A DNA stretch of 64,000 nt from Defluviitoga tunisiensis (GTDB taxonomy: Bacteria; Thermotogota; Thermotogae; Petrotogales; Petrotogaceae). The stretch spans positions 1,168,001-1,232,000 of the forward strand of contig NZ_LN824141.1 in the NCBI RefSeq assembly GCF_000953715.1. Reading direction: 5' to 3'. The notes under the pieces are model-generated. The model was not told the origin of the DNA and searched no databases. It saw only the letters and a list, made by a program, of their open reading frames with translations. Both the position numbers and the translations under genes were made by a program. Shown in pieces: positions 45,172 to 53,887 of the stretch. The first letter of the stretch is position 1, and the number at the start of each line of letters is the position of its first letter.

Positions 45172-45572
45172 ATTTCTTCTATAGTTCGAACAATCCGCAT
45201 TGAAGCCGTACCGGTTTTTTCATAACAGGATGCTGAAGTAAAGTATTTAGCGGGTGTAGCCTTAGGTAAGTCTTTTTGAACGCTAGGTTCATAACCAAAT
45301 GGTGCAAGAATCGACTTTACCATACGACCGATGACAGTTCTTGTGAAACCGTCCCTTAAGTCTATGGTGGGGTTATTGCTATTATCAAAAAAGCTCTCGA
45401 CTTCGCTGACACAAGCTGATAATGCTGGCTTGCCTGCATTTGAAGCATCTATCATAGCAATTATGTTTTCTTCTTTCGAGAGAATGTTGAAAATAGCAAT
45501 TGCATCAGGATTATTGGCAAATTTTGAGCAATTAGGATTTTCCTTGAGAAAATCATTAAAAGTAGCTTTCAT
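45168..45572 (-). CDS. Unknown 134-aa protein, independently promoted, inside late operon
   Basis: Unrecognised soluble protein (MKATFNDFLKENPNCSKFAN start) with a C-terminal half FTRTVIGRMVKSILAPFGYE, PAKYFTSASCYEK and TASMRIVRTIEEI. No membrane helix, signal or known motif; composition is more AT-rich than the flanking phage genes. It is on the opposite strand between terL and portal, has AGGGG before its ATG, and a perfect-spacing promoter embedded in a 12-bp palindrome upstream. This is the layout of a moron, a lysogeny-expressed cargo gene, possibly controlling superinfection, defence or its own promoter. The function is not known. Confidence 0.75.
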   Translation of the reverse strand: MKATFNDFLKENPNCSKFANNPDAIAIFNILSKEENIIAMIDASNAGKPALSACVSEVESFFDNSNNPTIDLRDGFTRTVIGRMVKSILAPFGYEPSVQKDLPKATPAKYFTSASCYEKTGTASMRIVRTIEEI

Positions 45573-45599
45573 TATACAAATCCCCTTTCAGGTAGTTAA

Positions 45600-45640
45600 T
45601 TTTACATATGTAATATAACATATGTAAAATTAGATGTCAA
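45600..45640 (-). promoter_or_regulatory. Promoter with embedded palindromic operator for the 134-aa gene
   Basis: Minus strand: TTGACA (45640-45635), 17-nt spacer, TATATT (45617-45612). Palindrome arms of 12 bp (TTTTACATATGT at 45600-45611 and its exact complement at 45618-45629) flank precisely the six -10 bases. A bound repressor would sit on the -10 element. The identity of the repressor is unknown. Confidence 0.88.
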
Positions 45641-45679
45641 TGAGTTATTTATAAAAAGTATTATCGGAGAGTGATGCCT

Positions 45680-46945
45680 ATGAAAATCTTTTCCCGTTTG
45701 TTCAAAGCAAGGGATAAGCCGAAAAACAGTCTGTTCGGTAATGCATATAGCTTTTTCTTCGGCGGCACATCCAGCGGAAAGACTGTCAATGAGCGGACTG
45801 CAATGCAGACAACGGCAGTGTATGCCTGTGTAAGGATACTTGCAGAAGCCATCGCCGGGCTTCCGCTTCATGTGTACCGCTATAAAGAAGACGGTGGCAA
45901 AGAAAAAGCGTTGACCCACCCGCTCTATTATTTACTCCATGACGAACCAAACCCTGAGATGAGTTCATTCGTGTTCCGAGAAACACTAATGAGTCATCTT
46001 CTTTTATGGGGAAATGCTTACGCTCAGATTATCAGGGACGGTTCCGGACGAGTGCTGGCGCTTTATCCACTTTTGCCAAACAAAATGACGGTAGACAGGG
46101 CTCCAAACGGAGAACTGTTTTACACTTATCGGCGCGACAGCGATGAGAGTAGGGTTAATCCAAAAGCAGGCCTTATATACCTACGAAGTGATGAGGTTCT
46201 TCACATCCCGGGACTCGGTTTTGACGGACTGATCGGATACTCCCCTATCGCTATGGCCAAGAACGCCATAGGCATGGCTATTGCCTGTGAAGAGTACGGT
46301 GCATCCTTTTTTGCCAACGGTGCAAATCCGGGCGGTGTGCTGGAACATCCCGGCGTATTAAAGGATCCAGCAAAGGTGCGTGAAAGCTGGAACGCTGTCT
46401 ATCAAGGCAGTGCCAACGCTCACCGCATTGCCGTTCTGGAAGAGGGCATGAAGTTCCAGCCAATCGGCATCCCGCCTGAACAGGCACAGTTTCTGGAGAC
46501 AAGAAAATTCCAGATAAACGAGATCGCCCGGATATTCCGCGTGCCTCCCCATATGGTTGGAGACCTTGAAAAGTCGAGCTTTTCAAACATCGAGCAGCAG
46601 TCTCTGGAATTTGTCAAATACACGCTTGATCCGTGGGTGGTGCGCTGGGAACAGGCTCTTCAAAAGGCGCTGCTTTTACCGTCGGAGAAGCGGACATACT
46701 TTGTCAAGTTCAATGTGGATGGCCTTCTGCGCGGGGATTATGCAAGCCGCATGAACGGTTATGCCGTAGCACGCCAGAACGGCTGGATGTCTGCTAACGA
46801 TATCCGAGAGCTTGAGAACATGAACCGGATACCAGAGGAGTTGGGCGGTGACCTGTATCTCATCAACGGTAATATGACCAAGCTTGCCGATGCTGGAGCA
46901 TTTGCAGGAAAAACCAATGCTGAAACGGAGGGATCAAAAAGATGA
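45680..46945 (+). CDS. Phage portal protein (HK97 family)
   Basis: 421 residues forming the dodecameric ring through which DNA enters the head. Family features: TAVYACVRILAEAIAGLPLH, HPLYYLLHDEPNPEMSS, LPNKMTVDRAP and RIFRVPPHMVGDLEKSSFSN. ATG 45680 is used (GGAGA 9 nt before); earlier in-frame GTG/ATG are too close to that site. The promoter-less 5' region here is shared with the divergent cargo promoter. Overlaps the protease gene by 4 nt. Confidence 0.95.
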   Translation: MKIFSRLFKARDKPKNSLFGNAYSFFFGGTSSGKTVNERTAMQTTAVYACVRILAEAIAGLPLHVYRYKEDGGKEKALTHPLYYLLHDEPNPEMSSFVFRETLMSHLLLWGNAYAQIIRDGSGRVLALYPLLPNKMTVDRAPNGELFYTYRRDSDESRVNPKAGLIYLRSDEVLHIPGLGFDGLIGYSPIAMAKNAIGMAIACEEYGASFFANGANPGGVLEHPGVLKDPAKVRESWNAVYQGSANAHRIAVLEEGMKFQPIGIPPEQAQFLETRKFQINEIARIFRVPPHMVGDLEKSSFSNIEQQSLEFVKYTLDPWVVRWEQALQKALLLPSEKRTYFVKFNVDGLLRGDYASRMNGYAVARQNGWMSANDIRELENMNRIPEELGGDLYLINGNMTKLADAGAFAGKTNAETEGSKR

Positions 46946-47670
46946 ACAAATCACAAAAACCAAGGCCGGTTCGCCGTTTCTGGAACTGGATACAAAACGA
47001 TGACGGTAGCCGGACATTATATCTTGACGGACCTATAGCCGAAGAAAGCTGGCTGGGAGACGAAGTGACTCCCAAACAGTTCAAATCAGAGCTGTTATCC
47101 GGAGAGGGCGATATAACGATCTGGATCAACAGCCCGGGCGGTGATATATTTGCAGCCAACCAGATTTACAACATGCTTATGGATTACAAAGGCAAAGTGA
47201 CGGTAAAGATTGACGGTATTGCAGCCAGCGCCGCTTCGGTCATAGCTATGGCCGGAGGTGACGTCTTTATGTCACCAGTCAGCATGATGATGATTCACAA
47301 CCCTATGACAATAGCCATCGGTGATACGGAAGAAATGGAGAAAGCTATCGCAATGCTGGAAGAAATAAAGGAATCCATCATCAACGCTTATGAGCTGAAA
47401 ACCAGACTTTCCAGGGCAAAAATATCGCACCTAATGGATGCAGAAAGCTGGTTTAACGCAAGAAAAGCGGTGGAACTTGGCTTTGCCGATGGAATCTTGT
47501 TTATGGAGGATGAATCATTCCCATCCGAATTTGAAGTATCAGGAGGAATGATCTTCAGCAGGCAGGCAGTAACAAATTCCATCCTGCGAAAGCTTAAACC
47601 AAAAGAAAAACCAAAAGGAACCCCGATTGAGTCGCTTGAGAAGCGGCTTTTTCTACTTTTACCCCACTAA
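46942..47670 (+). CDS. Head maturation protease, ClpP-like (S14)
   Basis: 242 residues. Serine protease that cuts the scaffold part of the capsid protein during head maturation. ClpP fold with IWINSPGGDIFAANQIYNML, nucleophile Ser in DGIAASAASVIAMAGG, and His in MMIHNPMTIAIG. It lies between portal and capsid as in HK97-like phages. Its stop codon falls in a hairpin (47662-47688). Confidence 0.95.
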   Translation: MNKSQKPRPVRRFWNWIQNDDGSRTLYLDGPIAEESWLGDEVTPKQFKSELLSGEGDITIWINSPGGDIFAANQIYNMLMDYKGKVTVKIDGIAASAASVIAMAGGDVFMSPVSMMMIHNPMTIAIGDTEEMEKAIAMLEEIKESIINAYELKTRLSRAKISHLMDAESWFNARKAVELGFADGILFMEDESFPSEFEVSGGMIFSRQAVTNSILRKLKPKEKPKGTPIESLEKRLFLLLPH

Positions 47671-47688
47671 ATCTGCGATTTAGCGGGG
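47662..47688 (+). other. Intercistronic hairpin before the capsid gene
   Basis: CCCCACTAAATC / GATTTAGCGGGG, 3-nt loop, one A-C mismatch. No T run follows, so it is unlikely to terminate; it may set mRNA stability for the capsid gene. Same design as the hairpin at 49257-49284. Confidence 0.75.
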
Positions 47689-47720
47689 ACCCCAAATAAA
47701 ACCGTAAGGAGGATTTGATT

Positions 47721-48923
47721 ATGAGCAAAATACTGGAACTGCGTGAAAAACGCGCTAAAGTATGGGAAGCTGCTAAAGCTTTCCTCGACAGCAAACGCGG
47801 GAACGACGGACTGCTTTCACCGGAGGATACCGCGACTTATGAAAAAATGGAAGCCGACGTTATTGCGCTGGGCAAAGAAATAGAGCGTCTTGAGCGTCAG
47901 GCTGCCATAGATTTGGAACTGTCAAAACCGTTGAATATTCCTATTACAGACAAACCCACTTCCATATCTGGCAACAATGAAAAAACCGGACGTGCCAGCG
48001 ATGAGTACAGGCAGTCTTTCTGGAACATGATGCGCGGCAGGCGCAAATATGACGTACACAACGCGCTGCAGATTGGAGAGGACACCGAAGGTGGATATCT
48101 TGTTCCCGACGACTTTGAGCGTACTCTTGTGGAAGCACTGGAGGAGGAGAATATATTTAGGCAGATTGCCAATGTTATTACCACGTCCAGCGGTGACAAG
48201 AAAATTCCTGTGGTGGCAAGCAAGGGTACTGCATCCTGGGTGGATGAGGAAGGCCAGATTCCCGAAAGCGATGACTCCTTTGCACAGGTATCCATCGGCG
48301 CATATAAGCTGGCTACTATGATCAAGGTGTCAGAGGAATTGTTAAACGATAGTGTATTCAACCTTGAACAGTATATAGCCAAAGAATTCGCCCGCCGAAT
48401 CGGAGCAAAAGAGGAGGAAGCATTTTTTATCGGCGACGGATCTGGCAAGCCAACCGGTATCTTGGCGGATAACGGCGGTGGCGAGATAGGAGTAACCGCG
48501 GCGAGCGCGACAGCTATTACCCTTGACGAGATCATGGACTTGTTCTACAGTCTAAAGTCTCCGTACCGCAGGAACGCTGTATTCATTATGAATGATTCGA
48601 CAATTAAAGCTATAAGGAAGCTCAAAGACAACAACGGTCAGTATCTCTGGCAGCCTTCTGTAACTGCTGGAACACCGGATACTATCCTCAATCGTCCAGT
48701 TAAAACTTCTGCATTTATGCCAGCCATTGCCGCCGGAGCAAAAACGATTGTATTCGGCGATTTTTCTTATTACTGGGTGGCAGACCGTCAAGGCAGGGTT
48801 TTTAAGCGGCTTAATGAGTTGTATGCTGCGACCGGACAAGTTGGATTCATGGCAACCCAGCGTGTAGATGGAAAGCTGGTACTGTCTGAAGCAGTCAAGA
48901 TACTGCAGCAGAAATCAACTTAA
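47721..48923 (+). CDS. Major capsid protein (HK97 fold)
   Basis: 400 residues. The N-terminal about 110 residues are a coiled-coil scaffold (delta domain: LELREKRAKVWEAAKAFLDS) that the protease removes. The mature shell part begins near LQIGEDTEGGYLVPDDFERT and shows the HK97 elements FIGDGSGKPTGIL and the C-terminal FMATQRVDGKLVLSEAVKIL. Start ATG 47721 behind AAGGAGG. Expected to be the most abundant virion protein. Confidence 0.96.
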   Translation: MSKILELREKRAKVWEAAKAFLDSKRGNDGLLSPEDTATYEKMEADVIALGKEIERLERQAAIDLELSKPLNIPITDKPTSISGNNEKTGRASDEYRQSFWNMMRGRRKYDVHNALQIGEDTEGGYLVPDDFERTLVEALEEENIFRQIANVITTSSGDKKIPVVASKGTASWVDEEGQIPESDDSFAQVSIGAYKLATMIKVSEELLNDSVFNLEQYIAKEFARRIGAKEEEAFFIGDGSGKPTGILADNGGGEIGVTAASATAITLDEIMDLFYSLKSPYRRNAVFIMNDSTIKAIRKLKDNNGQYLWQPSVTAGTPDTILNRPVKTSAFMPAIAAGAKTIVFGDFSYYWVADRQGRVFKRLNELYAATGQVGFMATQRVDGKLVLSEAVKILQQKST

Positions 48924-48943
48924 TGAAAACGGAGGGCTGCGGC

Positions 48944-49252
48944 ATGGAACTTTTGGAGAAGGTTAAAGCAAACCTCATATTGCAACACAACGAAGATGAC
49001 GCACTTTTACAAGAGTATATCAAAGCCGCAGTGGCCTATGCGGAAAGTTACCAGAAAAAGCCGGAAGGATATTATGCCGAAAACCCCATGCCGCCTACTA
49101 CTGAGCAGGCTGTCATTATGCTGTCGAGCCATTTTTATGAAAGCAGGGATGGCTCGACGGCTGGCTTTTTTGGAGATAGTGTGCAGGCAGGACAGCAGGT
49201 ATGGAATACAGTAAATCTATTGCTGCGGCTCGACCGGGATTGGAAGATATAG
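48944..49252 (+). CDS. Head-tail connector (gp6-like)
   Basis: 102 residues, helical, starting MELLEKVKANLILQHNEDDA and containing EQAVIMLSSHFYESRDGS. Matches the DNA-packaging/HK97 gp6-like adaptor family that forms a ring under the portal. ATG 48944 with GGAGGG 7 nt upstream is chosen over the earlier ATG 48923. Confidence 0.88.
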   Translation: MELLEKVKANLILQHNEDDALLQEYIKAAVAYAESYQKKPEGYYAENPMPPTTEQAVIMLSSHFYESRDGSTAGFFGDSVQAGQQVWNTVNLLLRLDRDWKI

Positions 49253-49256
49253 GGGC

Positions 49257-49284
49257 CCCCGCAAAGTCATCCGACTTTGTGGGG
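49257..49284 (+). other. Intercistronic hairpin after the connector gene
   Basis: CCCCGCAAAGTC / GACTTTGTGGGG, loop ATCC, 12 bp with one G-T pair. No T run. The 108-nt gap to the next gene holds nothing else recognised. Confidence 0.75.
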
Positions 49285-49359
49285 AGAGGACGAACAACGG
49301 AATGAATGAGCTTTTCGCGCTTGCGCGGAAACGAATGATATGGAGTTTGTGAGGACGAT

Positions 49360-49695
49360 ATGAGCTTTGGAAAAATGAAAACTTTCGTGGACATTATCTC
49401 AGTCAAGCCGGTTAAGGATAGTGAGGGTTTTACTGAAAAAGATGATGTCATTCTTGCTTCGGTAAGGGCATACAAGGAAGATAGGCATGGCAGTGAAAAA
49501 TGGGCAAACAGGGCGGCGTTTTCGCAGGCGTCTGCCCTGTTCCGCTTCCGTAAGATACCTAACCTGGAAGTTACCACAGATCTTGTACTCGTTTGCAGCG
49601 ATGGCAGGTACAACATTATCAGTGTTGAGGACGTAAAAGGACGTGGAATGTATATTGAGGTGCTTGCGGAAAAAGTGAAATCAAGCAAAGCATAA
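49360..49695 (+). CDS. Phage head closure / head-tail adaptor protein
   Basis: 111 residues, beta-rich (MSFGKMKTFVDIISVKPVKD; ATDLVLVCSDGRYNIISVED-like core). Size and position between connector and gp10-like gene match the head-closure (SPP1 gp16-like) family that plugs the head and joins the tail. ATG 49360 follows GTGAGGA. Confidence 0.82.
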   Translation: MSFGKMKTFVDIISVKPVKDSEGFTEKDDVILASVRAYKEDRHGSEKWANRAAFSQASALFRFRKIPNLEVTTDLVLVCSDGRYNIISVEDVKGRGMYIEVLAEKVKSSKA

Positions 49696-49711
49696 AAGGA
49701 GGGGCTGCAAC

Positions 49712-50143
49712 GTGGCTAAGGTGGAAGTTAAATTGCCGGAACAGTTCTTGCTCAAGTTATCCAGACTTGGAGAAAGAACAGACGAAATCATACCTAAGGT
49801 GCTGGAAGCAGGCGGGGAAGTGGTTCTTTCAAAAGTGAAGTCCAATCTTCAGTCAGTTATCGGGAGCGGCACTAAATATCCGTCCAGAGCAACCGGTGAA
49901 TTGGTAAATGCTTTGGGACTCTCTCCTGCCAAACAGGACAGGGATGGAAACCACAACATAAAAATCGGCTTTACTGAACCAAGGAAGGATGGGGAAAGCA
50001 ATGCGAAGATTGCCAATATTATTGAGTATGGCAAGTCCGGGCAGCCTCCAAGGCCCTTTTTGAAACCGGCAAAATCAGCTACAAGGAAGTCCTGCATCGA
50101 AGTAATGAAGTCAAGACTGGAACAGGAGCTGGGTCGTATATGA
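49712..50143 (+). CDS. HK97 gp10-like tail completion protein
   Basis: 143 residues from GTG 49712 (behind AAAGGAGGGG). HK97-gp10 family core: LEAGGEVVLSKVKSNLQSVI and IANIIEYGKSGQPPRPFLKP, the conserved EYG...RPF motif. It sits at the head-tail interface and helps complete the tail. Overlaps the next gene by 4 nt. Confidence 0.88.
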   Translation: MAKVEVKLPEQFLLKLSRLGERTDEIIPKVLEAGGEVVLSKVKSNLQSVIGSGTKYPSRATGELVNALGLSPAKQDRDGNHNIKIGFTEPRKDGESNAKIANIIEYGKSGQPPRPFLKPAKSATRKSCIEVMKSRLEQELGRI

Positions 50144-50484
50144 GCATATTGTCAGAATTAAACTCGTTATTGGATGGTTTGGGTATCCCCATTGAAACCG
50201 GGGTATTTAGCGGTGTACCGCCAGATGAGTACCTTGTCATTACTCCGATGACAGATACATTTGAAGTTTTTGCAGACAACCGGCCTCAGGTAGAAACCCA
50301 GGAGGTAAGGTTGTCTTTATTTATAAAGGGAAACTACACTGCCCGTAAAAGCGAAATAGTGAACACATTGCTTCAAGCAGGCTTTACCATTACCGACAGG
50401 CGGTATATAGGCCATGAGGACGATACCGGCTATCACCACTATGCCATTGATGTGGCAAAAGAGTATGAAGTAAAGGAGGAATGA
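50140..50484 (+). CDS. Tail terminator-like protein
   Basis: 114 residues (MSILSELNSLLDGLGIPIET...), with YLVITPMTDTFEVFADNRPQ and RLSLFIKGNYTARKSEIVNT. Fits the tail-terminator/minor tail family that caps the tail tube on the head side, mainly by position before the tube gene. Overlaps neighbours by 4 nt on both sides. Confidence 0.78.
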   Translation: MSILSELNSLLDGLGIPIETGVFSGVPPDEYLVITPMTDTFEVFADNRPQVETQEVRLSLFIKGNYTARKSEIVNTLLQAGFTITDRRYIGHEDDTGYHHYAIDVAKEYEVKEE

Positions 50485-50489
50485 AAAAC

Positions 50490-51089
50490 ATGGCCACAAT
50501 CGGACTGGACAGGTTATATTATGCCAAAATAACTGAGAATGAAAACGGAGAAGAGACATACGACACGCCTGTTCCGCTGGCTAAGGCTATTACGGCAGAG
50601 CTTTCTGTAGAACTAGCAGAGGCGACACTTTATGCCGATGACGGGGCGGCAGAAGTGGTCAAGGAATTTCAAAGCGGCACACTGACTCTTGGTGTTGCAG
50701 ATATCGGAGTAGACGCTGCTGAGGTTTTGACGGGAGCCACCCTTGATGACAATAAGGTGCTGATTTCCACCAGTGAGGATGGAGGTGCGCCTGTGGCAAT
50801 TGGCTTTAGAGCCAAGAAAGCTAACGGCAAGTACAGGTATTTTTGGCTTTACAGGGTTAAATTCGGAATCCCGGCGACAAATCTGCAGACGAAGGGCGAC
50901 AGCATTACCTTTTCGACACCCACCATTGAAGGGACAGTCATGAGACGTAACAAACCAGATGGCCAGGGAAAGCACCCTTGGAAGGCGGAGGTCAGCGAAG
51001 ACGATCCCGGTGTATCGCCTGAAACTATTACCGGCTGGTATACGGAAGTTTATGAGCCGGTATTTGCTGTGGGAGGAGGCAGTGAATGA
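50490..51089 (+). CDS. Major tail tube protein
   Basis: 199 residues of the phi13/TP901-like major tail family: MATIGLDRLYYAKITENENG, ATLYADDGAAEVVKEFQSGT and SGWYTEVYEP-like ending (ITGWYTEVYEPVFA). Hexamers stack to form the tail tube. ATG 50490 is preferred; ATG 50481 lies too close to the GGAGG site. Confidence 0.92.
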   Translation: MATIGLDRLYYAKITENENGEETYDTPVPLAKAITAELSVELAEATLYADDGAAEVVKEFQSGTLTLGVADIGVDAAEVLTGATLDDNKVLISTSEDGGAPVAIGFRAKKANGKYRYFWLYRVKFGIPATNLQTKGDSITFSTPTIEGTVMRRNKPDGQGKHPWKAEVSEDDPGVSPETITGWYTEVYEPVFAVGGGSE

Positions 51090-51472
51090 TGCAGGATAAT
51101 GACAGAAGCGCGATTATCAAAATCGGCGATGAAGAATATCAGCTTATACTAACCACTAAAGCGACAAAGGAGATTGCAAAAAGATACGGCGGTCTTGAAA
51201 ACCTCGGCACAAAACTGATGAAAACCGAGAACTTCGAAATGGCTCTTGACGAAGTGGTGTGGCTGATTACACTGCTGGCCAACCAGAGCATTTTGATACA
51301 CAACCTCAAAAATCAAGAAAAGCGTGAACTCCTTACCGAAGAGACAGTGGAACTTCTCACATCTCCTTTGGAACTGGCAGCATATAAAAACGCTATTATG
51401 GAAGCAATGTTCAAGGGGACCAAAAGAAACGTTGAAAGTGAGGATGATTTAAAAAACACACCGGCCGAGTGA
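51086..51472 (+). CDS. Tail assembly chaperone, G form
   Basis: 128 residues; product read without frameshift. Coats the tape measure protein during tail assembly. Contains EEYQLILTTKATKEIAKRYG and LANQSILIHNLKNQEKRELL, typical of Gram-positive siphophage G proteins. The end of the gene carries the slip site that makes the longer GT form. Confidence 0.88.
   Translation: MMQDNDRSAIIKIGDEEYQLILTTKATKEIAKRYGGLENLGTKLMKTENFEMALDEVVWLITLLANQSILIHNLKNQEKRELLTEETVELLTSPLELAAYKNAIMEAMFKGTKRNVESEDDLKNTPAE
51451..51457 (+). other. -1 ribosomal frameshift slip site (G/GT)
   Basis: Canonical slippery heptamer A AAA AAC, correctly phased in the G frame (TTA AAA AAC). Slipping back one base enters the frame of 51469-51660, giving a G-T fusion, as in most siphophages. 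Confidence 0.88.
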
Positions 51473-51660
51473 GCGATGAGGAATCGTTCACTCGGCTTTT
51501 ATATTACGGCACTGTCCAGCTTAATCGTTCAGAGGAAGAAGTATGGCTCATGCCTATTGGATACCTGCTTGATTTATGGGAGTGCCATAAGCAGTTTTTA
51601 GGGCTGGCGAAACCAAAGCGTATGTTTACCATTGATGATGTGATACCTTATGGAATTTAA
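51469..51660 (+). CDS. T part of tail assembly chaperone GT, made by -1 frameshift
   Basis: 63 codons (SDEESFTRLLYYGTVQLNRS... ending DDVIPYGI) in the -1 frame relative to G. The GTG at 51469 overlaps the G stop and has no ribosome site, so expression as the C-terminal extension of G (51086-51660) is more likely than separate initiation. The T domain recruits the tail tube protein to the tape measure. Confidence 0.82.
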   Translation: MSDEESFTRLLYYGTVQLNRSEEEVWLMPIGYLLDLWECHKQFLGLAKPKRMFTIDDVIPYGI

Positions 51661-51687
51661 AAATTTTGCAGGAAAGGAGGCGGTTAT

Positions 51688-53874
51688 GTGGCAGACAATT
51701 TTGGCCTGAAGATCGGGATTGAAGGCGAAAAGGAATTTAAAAACGCCATTCGTGAGATCAACCAAAGTTTTAAGGTACTGGGTAGCGAAATGAACCTGGT
51801 CGCATCTCAGTTCGACAAGCAGGATAAGTCAGTTGAAGCTGTTACTGCAAGAAACAAGGTGCTTAACAAAGAGATCGAATTGCAGAAAGAAAAAATAGCT
51901 ACTTTGGAGAAAGCCCTTGCCAATGCCGCCTCATCTTTCGGAGAAACCGACAAGCGGACGCAGTCCTGGCAGATACAGCTCAACAACGCCAAAGCCGAGC
52001 TGAACAAAATGGAGCGCGAACTCGAACAGTCTGCTGAAAGTGCAGATGAACTTGGGGACGAATTGAAGGAAAGTGGAGACAATGCCGAAAAATCCGGCTC
52101 GAAATTTGAGAAACTGGGCAGCGTTCTTAAAGGTGTTGGCGCGGCTATGGGTGCTGCAGCGGCCGCAGCGGGCGCGGCTGCCATCAAGCTGGGAAAAGAG
52201 GTCGTGGAGCAGTTTGGTGAGCTTGAGCAGAACCTTGGCGGTTCTGAAGCTGTGTTTGGAGAATATGCTGCACGTATCCAAAAAACGGGAGAAGAAGCCT
52301 ACAAGAATCTGGGCTTGTCCCAATCCGAGTACCTTGCCACCGCCAACAAAATGGGCGCACTGTTTCAGGGTGCTGGTGTCGATCAGCAAAAAAGTCTGGA
52401 GCTTACTGAGAAGGCCATGCAACGGGCGGCAGATATGGCTTCGGTTATGGGCATTGACATGCAGACTGCCATGGAATCCATCGCTGGCGCAGCCAAGGGT
52501 AACTTCACCATGATGGATAATCTGGGCGTCGCCATGAACGCCACTACCATCGAAGCTTATGCTCTTGCAAAAGGGCTGGATTTTGCCTGGAATAGCGCAA
52601 CCAATGCCGAAAAGGCCGAGATCGCCATGCAGATGTTTTTTGAAAAAACCGAACAGTATGCTGGCAACTTCGCAAGAGAGTCTACCCAGACCATCAGCGG
52701 TTCCATTGGTCTTTTACAAGCCTCTCTAAGTTCGTTTATAGCAGGACTTGGCAATGCGAACGCTGATATGACGAACCTAACACAAAATCTTGTGGATGCC
52801 TTTCAGGCTGTAGTTAAAAATATTGTACCGGTTTTGGAAAATATAGTGGCTGCTCTGCCGGAGGCAACCGGTGCAATTATCTCAGCAGTCAAAGATCTGC
52901 TTCCCGTGCTGTTGCAAACTGTAACTGAATTGTTCTCTCAGGTGCTTCAAACTCTCTTGAGCCTGCTGCCGGAGCTGATCCCGGCGGCAGTAGATGCAGT
53001 CATGACCATTGCAGGTACACTCATTGATAACCTGCCTTTACTCATTGATGCAGCGGTGCAGCTAATCACAGCGTTGGTAATGGGGCTTGGAGAAGCATTA
53101 CCTGAGCTAATTCCAGCAGCAGTTCAAGCAGTGATCACCATTGTGCAAGGGCTGCTGGATAATATGGACAAAATCCTTGAAGCTGCTTTTACATTGATTC
53201 AAGGACTGGCGCAGGGACTTTTAAATGCATTGCCAGAACTAATTGAAGCACTGCCGAGGATAATTACAACAATCATTGACTTTGTGACGAACAATATGCC
53301 GAAGATCATAGAATTGGGAATTACGCTTATCGTACAGCTTGCTGCCGGGCTTGTGAAAGCCATTCCAGAACTAGTAAAGTCTTTACCTCAGATTGTTGCG
53401 GCTATTATAGAAGGCTTGGGCAAGGCGGTTGTTTCAGTGGTTGAGATTGGTAAGAACATTGTAAAAGGCATCTGGGAAGGTATTAAAAGCCTTGGTAGCT
53501 GGATTAAGGATAAGGTTTCCGGTTTCTTTTCCGGTATTGTTGATGGAGTAAAGAATTTCCTCGGAATCAGATCTCCGTCCACTGTTTTTGAAGGCATTGG
53601 CGGCAATATGGCACTGGGTATTGGTGAGGGATTTGACAAGGCTATGGCCAGAGTGGCAGACGATATGCAAAATGCAGTGCCGACAGATTTTAATATATCT
53701 CCTGATATTAGTGTAAGTGGAAGAGGTGGATTTAGCGATTTAGCTTCCGGGCCGCTTGTTGTGGTGCAGCAGATGATTGTTCGTGGTGAAGAAGACATCC
53801 GCAGGATTTCACAGGAGTTATATAACCTGATGCAGACAGGTTCAAGGGCGCAGGGACGTTTTATAACAGCGTAA
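51688..53874 (+). CDS. Tape measure protein
   Basis: 728 residues from GTG 51688 (behind AAAGGAGG). N-terminal coiled coil (IELQKEKIATLEKALANAAS), then Ala/Gly-rich hydrophobic stretch (VLKGVGAAMGAAAAAAGAAA), the TMP core (LAGAAKGNFTMMDNLGVAMN-like region) and many LPELIPAAVDAV-type repeats in the middle. It sets tail length; at about 0.15 nm per residue the tail would be near 110 nm, an estimate from known phages. Confidence 0.93.
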   Translation: MADNFGLKIGIEGEKEFKNAIREINQSFKVLGSEMNLVASQFDKQDKSVEAVTARNKVLNKEIELQKEKIATLEKALANAASSFGETDKRTQSWQIQLNNAKAELNKMERELEQSAESADELGDELKESGDNAEKSGSKFEKLGSVLKGVGAAMGAAAAAAGAAAIKLGKEVVEQFGELEQNLGGSEAVFGEYAARIQKTGEEAYKNLGLSQSEYLATANKMGALFQGAGVDQQKSLELTEKAMQRAADMASVMGIDMQTAMESIAGAAKGNFTMMDNLGVAMNATTIEAYALAKGLDFAWNSATNAEKAEIAMQMFFEKTEQYAGNFARESTQTISGSIGLLQASLSSFIAGLGNANADMTNLTQNLVDAFQAVVKNIVPVLENIVAALPEATGAIISAVKDLLPVLLQTVTELFSQVLQTLLSLLPELIPAAVDAVMTIAGTLIDNLPLLIDAAVQLITALVMGLGEALPELIPAAVQAVITIVQGLLDNMDKILEAAFTLIQGLAQGLLNALPELIEALPRIITTIIDFVTNNMPKIIELGITLIVQLAAGLVKAIPELVKSLPQIVAAIIEGLGKAVVSVVEIGKNIVKGIWEGIKSLGSWIKDKVSGFFSGIVDGVKNFLGIRSPSTVFEGIGGNMALGIGEGFDKAMARVADDMQNAVPTDFNISPDISVSGRGGFSDLASGPLVVVQQMIVRGEEDIRRISQELYNLMQTGSRAQGRFITA

Positions 53875-53887
53875 TGGAGGGAAGCAT

